Part shown: one piece after another, positions 6,215 through 11,166 of the stretch
How positions within the stretch are numbered: position 1 is the stretch's first letter
How the letters are laid out: each line of letters begins with the position of its first letter
Assembly (NCBI GenBank): GCA_024278215.1
Contig: JAJRTR010000076.1
Coordinates: 1 to 11,166 of the forward strand
Source: a bacterium
Lineage (GTDB): Bacteria; UBP15; UBA6099; JAJRTR01
Direction: 5' to 3'
DNA: 11,166 nt
Made by a program: the position numbers and the translations under genes
Notes under the pieces: model-generated
The model's input: only the letters and a program-made list of their open reading frames with translations
Database searches by the model: none
What the model was told of the DNA's origin: nothing

Positions 6215-7132
6215 TCACTTACCGTTCATCCACAGGTATACCAGCAGCCCTCCGACGCCGACATAGATCACATAATCCTTCGGGATTTCGTTTCCCAGAA
6301 TATTTATAGTTTCTTTAGGCTTCGTCTCCGGCGCGGCCGCGCCCGCCGCGCGCCCGTCGCCAGGCACAGTAACATTCACCGTCGTAGTCGTTGAGGATGT
6401 CGCCGGCGTGCCCGTCGTGCCCGTTCCAGTCGTTTCGGTCGTTTCGGTCGTTCCCGTTGTTCCCGTTGTTCCCGTGCCCGTCGTTCCCGTGCCCTCATAT
6501 AAATTTATTACATGCTCGTATAGCTCCTGACTGATTTCTTTTCTCGCGAGCATATCATTGAGATACATCTTCCAGTCCGCACTACCGGCCTCATGAAGTT
6601 TTTTGATGAATGCCAGTTTTAATGTTTTATTAGTTATTGACGCCCATTTTTCGTCATTTGTCATCTGTGTAGTTCCTGTACTTGTCGTTGTAGTGCCGTC
6701 TCCACCATATGACTGTATTATCTGATCATATTTTTCGTCGCTTATTTGATTTGTGTTTTTTAAAATATCAAGTAATGACCGCCAATCTTTATTAGCGTGA
6801 TGATATTTCATTATTAATAATAATTTTTTAGATAAAGGTGGCTCCGGCTGATTCATATAAAAAACATCACTGTCATGACTCCATTTAGCGAAATTAGATT
6901 CAATACGTGAAATTTGTTCCGGAGTTGCAAGAGATTTTAAATTTTTATATTTTTTATACTGCTCGGGGAGATTTTGCCGCTTTTTCTGTTGATCGTAGTA
7001 ACTTTCAGTTTCCCAGTTTGTATAATTTGCAGCAGCATTAAGCTGTGCATCAATAATGCGGAGAAGTTTTTTGTCAGACTCTACGTCCCCGAAGTCGAGT
7101 ACAGCATCTCTGACATTGTCTAAAAAATTCAT
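6215..7132 (-). CDS. Tail-anchored protein with helical repeats and Thr/Gly-rich stalk
   Basis: The 305-residue protein starts with helical repeats. Segment 68-98 carries ATPEQISRI followed by a Trp helix and Pro-rich end. Two further related segments, about 102-146 and 171-215, share KDW/ADW, then ISDEKYDQII or ISQELYEHVI, and a Gly/Thr exit. Thr/Gly-rich low-complexity stretches follow (146-156 and 214-250). A short strand INILG (275-279) and IPKDY (283-287) precede a single transmembrane helix at 286-301 and a WMNGK tail. AGGAAA is placed just before the ATG, which follows the previous TGA by one base. Much of the gene is very AT-rich (14 of 60 bases GC at 6781-6840), whereas the Thr repeat is GC-rich. 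The layout of head, flexible stalk and C-terminal anchor suggests a surface or lumen-facing stalk protein of a membrane-bound particle. Family not recognised. Confidence 0.87.
   Translation of the reverse strand: MNFLDNVRDAVLDFGDVESDKKLLRIIDAQLNAAANYTNWETESYYDQQKKRQNLPEQYKKYKNLKSLATPEQISRIESNFAKWSHDSDVFYMNQPEPPLSKKLLLIMKYHHANKDWRSLLDILKNTNQISDEKYDQIIQSYGGDGTTTTSTGTTQMTNDEKWASITNKTLKLAFIKKLHEAGSADWKMYLNDMLARKEISQELYEHVINLYEGTGTTGTGTTGTTGTTETTETTGTGTTGTPATSSTTTTVNVTVPGDGRAAGAAAPETKPKETINILGNEIPKDYVIYVGVGGLLVYLWMNGK
6383..6493 (-). repeat. Degenerate tandem repeat encoding the Thr/Gly-rich stalk
   Basis: A short-unit degenerate tandem repeat built on 9-base units such as CGTTCCCGT and CGTTTCGGT (plus-strand sense), in frame with the gene at 6215-7132. 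It encodes GTT, ETT and similar triplets at about residues 214-250. Copy-number change in steps of 9 bases would keep the frame and change stalk length, so slippage could vary the protein between strains. Confidence 0.7.
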
Positions 7133-7133
7133 G

Positions 7134-7736
7134 TCATTTCCTCATCAGAAGAATCAGCGCGAGACCGCCGGCCACCGCCCAGGGCAGATACTGTTCCAGG
7201 TCGCGCTTTGAAATATAATCGCCCTGCGGCTGTCGCGGCCACTCGATATTACCCGGGTCGATCTCCACCGGCTGCCCCTGCGTATAATCGCCCCACACCG
7301 TCCTATCGACAAGCTGCCGCATCGTCGCATCAATCATATCCTGCGTCGGAATAACACCCGTCGCCTGAAGCGACGTCCGCACCAGCCGTTGCAAGTCAGT
7401 CCATTTTTTGCCTTTTATCAATTTTGTCGCCGTCCCTCCGATTTTTGAGGCTATACCCGTAATTGATGATTGAACACCGTCACCCAGAGCACCCACAGCG
7501 CCGAGTCCGATCAGATACGGAAGCCCCTTCAGCGGTTTGTGTAGTATTTTGTGGAAGCCTTTTTTTAGTTTTCGTGCTATTTTTTTGAAAAAACCCGACA
7601 TATTCCCATCATCCAAATAATCGGAATAAGCCCAGGCTTTCATATCAACGACTTGACCGTCCGGAAGCTGAATATCATAAAGACCACTACTCGCCAGAAT
7701 CTCAAGATCATCTTCAGTAAGATTTTTTTTAATCAT
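7134..7736 (-). CDS. Basic, amphipathic protein with C-terminal membrane anchor
   Basis: The product is 200 residues from the ATG at 7736, which overlaps the end of the previous gene by 8 bases. An earlier ATG at 7790 would add 18 residues but overlap the previous gene by 62 bases without a good RBS. After an acidic N-terminal domain (1-47), residues 49-70 form a strongly basic amphipathic helix (FFKKIARKLKKGFHKILHK). A hydrophobic Gly/Ala-rich segment (71-88), a Gly/Ser/Lys-rich part and a helical region (112-146) come next. The C-terminus is a transmembrane helix (183-198) with an MRK tail. The basic helix next to a hydrophobic Gly-rich segment resembles membrane-active peptides, so membrane penetration, pore formation or virion-membrane binding is possible. 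That is inference, and no family is recognised. Confidence 0.83.
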   Translation of the reverse strand: MIKKNLTEDDLEILASSGLYDIQLPDGQVVDMKAWAYSDYLDDGNMSGFFKKIARKLKKGFHKILHKPLKGLPYLIGLGAVGALGDGVQSSITGIASKIGGTATKLIKGKKWTDLQRLVRTSLQATGVIPTQDMIDATMRQLVDRTVWGDYTQGQPVEIDPGNIEWPRQPQGDYISKRDLEQYLPWAVAGGLALILLMRK

Positions 7737-8223
7737 AAAGGAAAAACCGCCGTTCGATATATTTTTCAGGACCTTCGCCAAAATCGACATCTCTAATAGG
7801 GTCCATATCGTAAAAGTCGCGTCCTATAAGAGCCTGAGAATATATGTGATTCCAGACACCTCGCCGTTTTTGGGCTATAACAACGAACCTTGTTTTAATT
7901 CCGACCGATTCAAGTAATGCATTTAGCAATATCACTTGATCATCACAATCGCCGCTTCTAAACTGAATTGTCTGAATCGGAGTTTGCAGAGTCTCAACCC
8001 CTGCAATATCTTTACGGTATTTGATAGTATCACGGACCCAGTTGAATATAGTTTGAGTTTCAGCCATCGCGTCACGTTCGGGAGCCGTCATAATAATTGA
8101 AAGAGCTATCTGTCGTATTTTTGGATTAATCTTAAAATCTTTGACCATCTCCGCCATAGCATTAATAGTGAAAAGAAATTTCTCCATATAATTAGAAAAA
8201 TTATACTTAATCGCTTCGATCAT
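7729..8223 (-). CDS. Transglutaminase-like cysteine protease/amidase superfamily protein
   Basis: The 164-residue protein carries the hallmark transglutaminase-like core. WVRDTIKYRKD (62-72) leads into FRSGDCDDQ (88-96) with the candidate catalytic Cys93, His126 follows in WNHIYSQA, and Asp141 closes the triad in YDMDP. The GDCDD motif followed by a helix (ILLNALLESVG) and a strand (TRFVVIA) is standard for the superfamily. Most bacterial members cleave peptide or isopeptide bonds rather than cross-link. No signal peptide or membrane helix is seen, so it would act in the cytoplasm or inside the particle. CGGAGAC lies before the ATG. It is the first gene after the hairpin region and heads the structural operon, which makes virion-protein maturation or processing, or peptidoglycan-peptide cleavage during entry or exit, plausible roles. 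Superfamily assignment is strong; substrate unknown. Confidence 0.92.
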   Translation of the reverse strand: MIEAIKYNFSNYMEKFLFTINAMAEMVKDFKINPKIRQIALSIIMTAPERDAMAETQTIFNWVRDTIKYRKDIAGVETLQTPIQTIQFRSGDCDDQVILLNALLESVGIKTRFVVIAQKRRGVWNHIYSQALIGRDFYDMDPIRDVDFGEGPEKYIERRFFLYD

Positions 8224-8389
8224 TTATTTTTGTCTCCGTGGCGAGGACGGCGGACTTTTGGATTTCCGCCGCCCCCTGATTCAGGTAAAACACCACAGGG
8301 AAAAAGTCATTTAAAAAGCCCGCGGGACTCACGCCCCGCGGTTGAAACGGGTTGCTATCGGTTGCAATTTTCAACTCCATTATTCGCAT
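8207..8389 (-). CDS. Doubtful small frame across the hairpin region
   Basis: A 60-codon frame bridges the gap between the zinc-ribbon gene and the transglutaminase-like gene, overlapping them by 35 and 17 bases. Neither of its start ATGs (8389, 8380) has a recognisable ribosome binding site. Its middle is made of the two GC-rich hairpins described separately, and the translation shows no domain or membrane helix of note. It may be a chance frame across non-coding structure. I list it because it would otherwise be the only small gene linking the two flanking genes, and it cannot be excluded from sequence alone. Confidence 0.22.
   Translation of the reverse strand: MRIMELKIATDSNPFQPRGVSPAGFLNDFFPVVFYLNQGAAEIQKSAVLATETKINDRSD
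8248..8271. repeat. Hairpin between zinc-ribbon and transglutaminase-like genes
   Basis: A 7-base perfect inverted repeat, CGGCGGA at 8248-8254 and TCCGCCG at 8265-8271, with a 10-base loop. It lies 25 bases upstream of the start of the transglutaminase-like gene, close to its ribosome binding site, so as RNA it could affect translation of the operon's first gene. A short palindrome, CCTGATTCAGG (8275-8285), lies beside it and could be an operator-like site. Confidence 0.5.
8313..8341 (-). terminator. Rho-independent terminator-like hairpin after the zinc-ribbon gene
   Basis: On the minus strand, CCGCGGG and CCCGCGG form a 7-base GC stem around an 8-base loop, followed by GC and TTTTT (8317-8313). 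It sits just downstream of the zinc-ribbon gene's stop at 8355 and would separate it from the transglutaminase-headed operon. On the plus strand the same hairpin is followed directly by TTGAAAC, which resembles the 3' end of some CRISPR repeats, and a hairpin of this kind also occurs at IS200/IS605-type ends. Only one copy is visible, so the terminator reading is preferred. Confidence 0.55.
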
Positions 8390-8966
8390 TTATTTCTTTC
8401 AATATCTTTTCCTCCTCGATCAATTCGAGGAGCGTCTGACGACTCGAAAAGATAAGGTCTTTCGTTTTAATCGAAAGTTCGATGTCGAGATAGTGAATCT
8501 CTCCACATCGCGAACATACCACCCTTGCCGCGCCGCCTGTCAGCGAGACCGTCCCCGTAAGCTCGATGCGATTTCCGCAGCAGATACAATTCACAACGAG
8601 ATTCTCGATCTCAACAGTCAGCATTTTTCCGTTTTGCCCCTTTACTCTTTTTTCCTGTGACACATTCGAATATTTTTTCAGAAACAATTTACTGTCTTCC
8701 CGAACGATCAAAGGGAAAACGCATTCCTTATCAAACGGATTCTTGTTTCGACGCGGCCGCCCCGATCTATCTCTATGCGGCTGAGCATGATGACACGAGA
8801 AAGAAGAACAACTCCCGTAAATAGTCTCGTGACCATAAGGACAAACACGATCGTGATTGCAAGGTTGACGTACCAAGCAATCTTTAACGTGCCCGTCGTC
8901 CCCTAATTCAGATTTTTTAGGTTTTCTCTCCTTCGCAGCAAAAATAAATTCCTTAGCAATAGCCAT
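8355..8966 (-). CDS. Cys/His-rich zinc-ribbon protein, possible regulator
   Basis: The product is 203 residues from the ATG at 8966 with GGGGG six bases upstream; an in-frame TTG at 8972 lies between the two and is not preferred. The N-terminal half has a Cys/His cluster (C30, C36, H38, C42, H46, C53, C58, H59, H60, H64) that could bind one or two metals, then a basic RSGRPRRNK stretch. The C-terminal half has a classical zinc ribbon with C127/C130 and C151/C154 separated by a beta-like turn, followed by a charged helix (about 168-195). No enzyme motif is visible. Such proteins usually bind nucleic acid or other proteins. It stands alone, bounded by an AT-rich intergenic region upstream and a terminator-like hairpin downstream, which fits an independently controlled regulator at the edge of the element. 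Family unknown. Confidence 0.75.
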   Translation of the reverse strand: MAIAKEFIFAAKERKPKKSELGDDGHVKDCLVRQPCNHDRVCPYGHETIYGSCSSFSCHHAQPHRDRSGRPRRNKNPFDKECVFPLIVREDSKLFLKKYSNVSQEKRVKGQNGKMLTVEIENLVVNCICCGNRIELTGTVSLTGGAARVVCSRCGEIHYLDIELSIKTKDLIFSSRQTLLELIEEEKILKEINANNGVENCNR

Positions 8967-9178
8967 AAGCAACCCCCGAATAAGATTGATAATTGAGAAG
9001 GAATTATAATTTAGTATTGTGGAAATTTGGGCAACGGACCAACAAACATATCCCTAATCAGCAACATTAATTAGTCGTGATACAGGAACATATATTATGC
9101 TACGTTGTATAGGTTTTGTTAAGTTTGACGTATTATCTTTACACTTCTTGTGATTCATGGAAGTTTTGTATTCAAGTC
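8967..9178. other. AT-rich intergenic region at the element/chromosome junction, with possible promoter
   Basis: These 212 bases hold no convincing gene. A perfect minus-strand TATAAT lies at 9003-9008, about 40 bases before the start of the zinc-ribbon gene. It has no well-spaced -35 box (TTGCCC is 20 bases away), and AATTATAATT reads nearly the same on both strands, so orientation is uncertain. Small repeats such as ATTAATTAG and two copies of AACATAT (9046 and 9087 regions) are too short to interpret. If the left block is an integrated element, its right boundary probably lies here or in the adjacent gene, but no attachment site can be defined with only one side in view. No terminator is evident after the gene ending at 9179. 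Confidence 0.4.
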
Positions 9179-10990
9179 TTATCGTATATACTCGATACCC
9201 AGCGCACGTAGTCGTTTTCTCGCGAGGTCGGCGCCGTGACTGTAGAGATCGGTTTTGATGGCGTCTTTATACCATTTTATACCGCTGTCGCGGTCATGCA
9301 ATCTATTTTTATAGATGTCACCGATGTGGACGTAGCTCATAGTGTTGTCGGGTTTTATGGCGATGGATTTTTTGTAATAGATTATGGCATTTTCGTAGTC
9401 GCCGATTTCTTCGTAAACTTTCGCGACGAGGTCCTGCTGTTCGAAGTCGTCGGGCTGGAGGTCGGCGGTTATCTTAAAATGTTCGAGTGCATTGGCTTTC
9501 TTGCCGAGTTGATAGTAGATGTCGCCGATTTTATATTGCAGCGCTATGTCGTTTTTATTCGATGGGATCAGCTCGTTTGCTTCCTTATAGAGCCTGAGCG
9601 CGGTTTTTAGTTTACCCGTTGCATAGTTCTGGTTACCGATAAGAATAAGAGAAACTGAAAGTTTTTCTTTATATTTCGAGTTTCCCGGCTTGAGTTTCAG
9701 GTATTTTCGATACTCTTCGGCAGCTTTCCAGTAGTTTTTACCTTTAAAATACATTTCGCCGAGGTCGCGGTGGGTTTCAGGTATTCCAGGCTGTTCTTTG
9801 GTGATTTTCTGATATAGCGGCATTGCTTTTTTTACTCTGCCGGTCTGCCAGTAGATGCGTGCGAGTCCGACTTCGCATGTGGAGTGCGGAGCGGGCAGCG
9901 CTACACATGCTTCGAGTTTTTTCTCAGCCTGCCCTACCCTGTTCACGCGCAGCAACATTGCAGCCTGGAAGTTGTACCACGCTGCGGGCGAAACGCGCGG
10001 GAATAAAAAGAGGAATCCCGGCACAACGAGCAGCAAAGCGGCGATTGCGGCATATACAGGCGTGAGCCTGAACCCCTGCCGGTCCGCCACGGGCGCATAA
10101 GCCATGCTCGACCACAGGATAATTACTCCACTGAGGAAGGGGAACAGCATACCCGCGCCCAGAACTTTTATCAGGGAACGCAGCGCTGACATTTTCTGCT
10201 TACTAACGGGTGGCGCGGTGTTTTTGCTCGCTGCCGGCTCCGGGGGTGTGATCCTGAAAATGTTTATTTCCGGCATAAGCGCAGTTCGTTCCTGCACATA
10301 AGTCTCATATCCGGGGCCGAGTTCGATCATTGCGTTTACAAAGCGAAACCCCATAAGCAACGCCCCGATGCTTATCACAACGGAAAAGAAAGCAAGCAGT
10401 TGCAGCAGAAAAACTCCGATGCCGCGTTGCGAAAGCGCGAAAAAGAAGCTGAACGCAAACACTGCGCTCAGAACGATTCCGGTGGACAACTGCGGCAACA
10501 AGTCGAGTTTGTCAGCGAAAATAAAAATGAAAGGAATAGAGAAAACTTCTACACTTCTGCCGCTCTCGAAGCTGAACCAGGGCAGTACGAGCCCCGGAAC
10601 AAGCAGCACGACACCGGCAAACAGCCGGAAACCGGGAGTTCTAAGCAATGTGGTTACACGATTTCGACCGGCACGCTTCGGCTTTTTGAGTTTTTCATCA
10701 TTCGAGAATTTCGGAGTTTCCGCCTGCTGTGATTTATCCTGATCGGAAGCATCATGAGGCGCGCTCCCGGCTATTTTCGTTATATCCGTTGCTTTATCCG
10801 CAATCTTTTTTTGCGACGTTTTATTGACTGTCGGCTGACGCGCCTGTCGTTTCTGAGCAGGCTTACCGCCCTGCCCTGCTGTCGAATCTCCGGCGGACTT
10901 CTGCTTGTCCTTATTAAGAGCGCTTCCGCAGTTCAAACATATATCGACACCGTCAGGAACATCATTGCCGCAATTGTAACAGTAAGCCAT
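9179..10990 (-). CDS. Zinc-ribbon, multi-pass membrane protein with C-terminal TPR repeats
   Basis: The product is 603 residues from the ATG at 10990, giving MAYCYNCG. A GTG at 10999 would add three residues and is less likely, because an N-terminal zinc ribbon normally starts this way. The ribbon is C4/C7 and C18/C21. A long charged, Gln/Lys/Ala-rich linker follows (about 25-115), then roughly five hydrophobic segments (around 121-140, 150-190, 193-217, 276-299 and 312-331). From about 335 to the end there is a series of TPR-like repeats with the usual pattern of small and aromatic residues (for example LGEMYFKGKNYWKAAEEY and IGDIYYQLGKKANALEHF). It is probably an inner-membrane scaffold presenting TPRs for protein binding; the partner is unknown. 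It appears to be a host chromosomal gene rather than part of the virus-like block. Confidence 0.9.
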   Translation of the reverse strand: MAYCYNCGNDVPDGVDICLNCGSALNKDKQKSAGDSTAGQGGKPAQKRQARQPTVNKTSQKKIADKATDITKIAGSAPHDASDQDKSQQAETPKFSNDEKLKKPKRAGRNRVTTLLRTPGFRLFAGVVLLVPGLVLPWFSFESGRSVEVFSIPFIFIFADKLDLLPQLSTGIVLSAVFAFSFFFALSQRGIGVFLLQLLAFFSVVISIGALLMGFRFVNAMIELGPGYETYVQERTALMPEINIFRITPPEPAASKNTAPPVSKQKMSALRSLIKVLGAGMLFPFLSGVIILWSSMAYAPVADRQGFRLTPVYAAIAALLLVVPGFLFLFPRVSPAAWYNFQAAMLLRVNRVGQAEKKLEACVALPAPHSTCEVGLARIYWQTGRVKKAMPLYQKITKEQPGIPETHRDLGEMYFKGKNYWKAAEEYRKYLKLKPGNSKYKEKLSVSLILIGNQNYATGKLKTALRLYKEANELIPSNKNDIALQYKIGDIYYQLGKKANALEHFKITADLQPDDFEQQDLVAKVYEEIGDYENAIIYYKKSIAIKPDNTMSYVHIGDIYKNRLHDRDSGIKWYKDAIKTDLYSHGADLARKRLRALGIEYIR

Positions 10991-11064
10991 CCGTCTCACC
11001 GTTTTTCCAGATTGGTTTCATAAGAAGAGCCAATTGCAAAATTCTGATTCTGCTGCGGTCGGCT

Positions 11065-11166
11065 GCTATTGTCCATAGCTGCGTTGTCGGCATAAAATCG
11101 TCCTCGACGTACTCTACAAGTACGCCTGCGAGGATTTTGCACCTCCGCCTTGCTCTGAACAATTTC
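11065..11166. repeat. Long imperfect palindrome, MITE/REP-like dispersed repeat (may extend past window)
   Basis: About 50 bases on each side of a 7-base centre (11113-11119) are imperfect inverted copies. The innermost 19 bases (11094-11112 versus 11120-11138) match at 14 positions, bounded by AAAATC...GTAC and GTAC...GATTTT. The outer parts pair ATTGTCCATAGC (11068-11079) with the complement of GCTCTGAACAAT (11152-11163). It lies upstream of the TPR gene. The 11000-11064 stretch between them shows no gene or clear promoter. Palindromes of this size between genes are usually non-autonomous mobile or REP-type repeats with many genomic copies. A frame of 66 codons through it is a by-product of the repeat. 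Confidence 0.65.

Noticed and set aside
8316-8348. A CRISPR array.
   Set aside because: Only one repeat-like unit is present, with no second copy or spacer and no cas gene in the window. It is kept only as a finding for checking.
8355-8966. Reading the zinc-ribbon protein as a truncated TnpB-type nuclease because of its paired CxxC motifs and the adjacent IS200/IS605-like hairpin.
   Set aside because: No RuvC-type catalytic motif is visible, and the sequence around the CxxC pairs does not match the TnpB zinc finger.
9236-9610. A 124-codon plus-strand frame rich in Val, Phe and Asp.
   Set aside because: It is antisense to the TPR repeats; the regular hydrophobic pattern mirrors the repeat periodicity of the real gene.
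10962-11162. A 66-codon minus-strand frame upstream of the TPR gene.
   Set aside because: Most of it runs through the long palindrome, it overlaps the TPR gene's start, and its translation shows no domain. It is a by-product of the repeat.

Overview
The window shows two blocks that look different in origin. Positions 1 to about 8970 hold a compact block of small genes, almost all on the minus strand. I read it as the structural region of an integrated, probably tailless, virus-like element. Positions 9179 to 11166 look like ordinary bacterial chromosome: a zinc-ribbon/membrane/TPR protein followed by a long imperfect palindrome of the dispersed-repeat kind. Strong Shine-Dalgarno sites (GGAGG-like), TTGxxx/TATAAT promoter signals and zinc-ribbon plus TPR architecture indicate a bacterium, most likely a Gram-negative or candidate-phylum anaerobe. 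The sequence alone does not fix the phylum. No rRNA, tRNA, integrase, polymerase, portal, terminase or packaging ATPase is visible.

Reading the minus-strand block in transcription order (right to left): a Cys/His-rich zinc-ribbon protein (8355-8966) is followed by a hairpin-rich gap with a Rho-independent terminator. A long, tightly packed operon then starts. It begins with a transglutaminase-like cysteine enzyme (7729-8223). Five consecutive proteins follow (7134-7736, 6215-7132, 5461-6213, 4936-5445, 4352-4939), each ending in a C-terminal transmembrane helix plus a short tail with at least one basic residue. Three of these five share a helical 'LTxAQ' module, and two contain internal duplications, so I think they form a previously unnamed family of tail-anchored proteins.

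Next comes an AT-rich cassette of two small membrane-protein genes on the opposite (plus) strand (3857-4374), with its own good promoter (TTGCGA, 17-base spacer, TATAAT). The minus-strand operon then resumes with two Lys/Arg-rich proteins (3378-3812, 2764-3375), which are candidates for nucleic-acid condensation or virion interior.

The last part is a set of beta-rich proteins: 2107-2721, 1249-2061, 653-1246, 192-653 and a partial one at 1-192. The 1249-2061 protein is an obvious tandem duplication of one beta domain of about 115-140 residues, as expected for a two-domain (double jelly-roll-like) capsid or spike protein. Several genes here overlap as TAATG or ATGA, implying translational coupling.

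Taken together, an enzyme, a set of membrane-anchored proteins, basic core proteins and jelly-roll-like proteins fit a membrane-containing icosahedral virus. The virus assignment is an inference from architecture and gene order. It would need structure prediction, profile searches and the flanking sequence (packaging ATPase, replication gene, integrase) to confirm.
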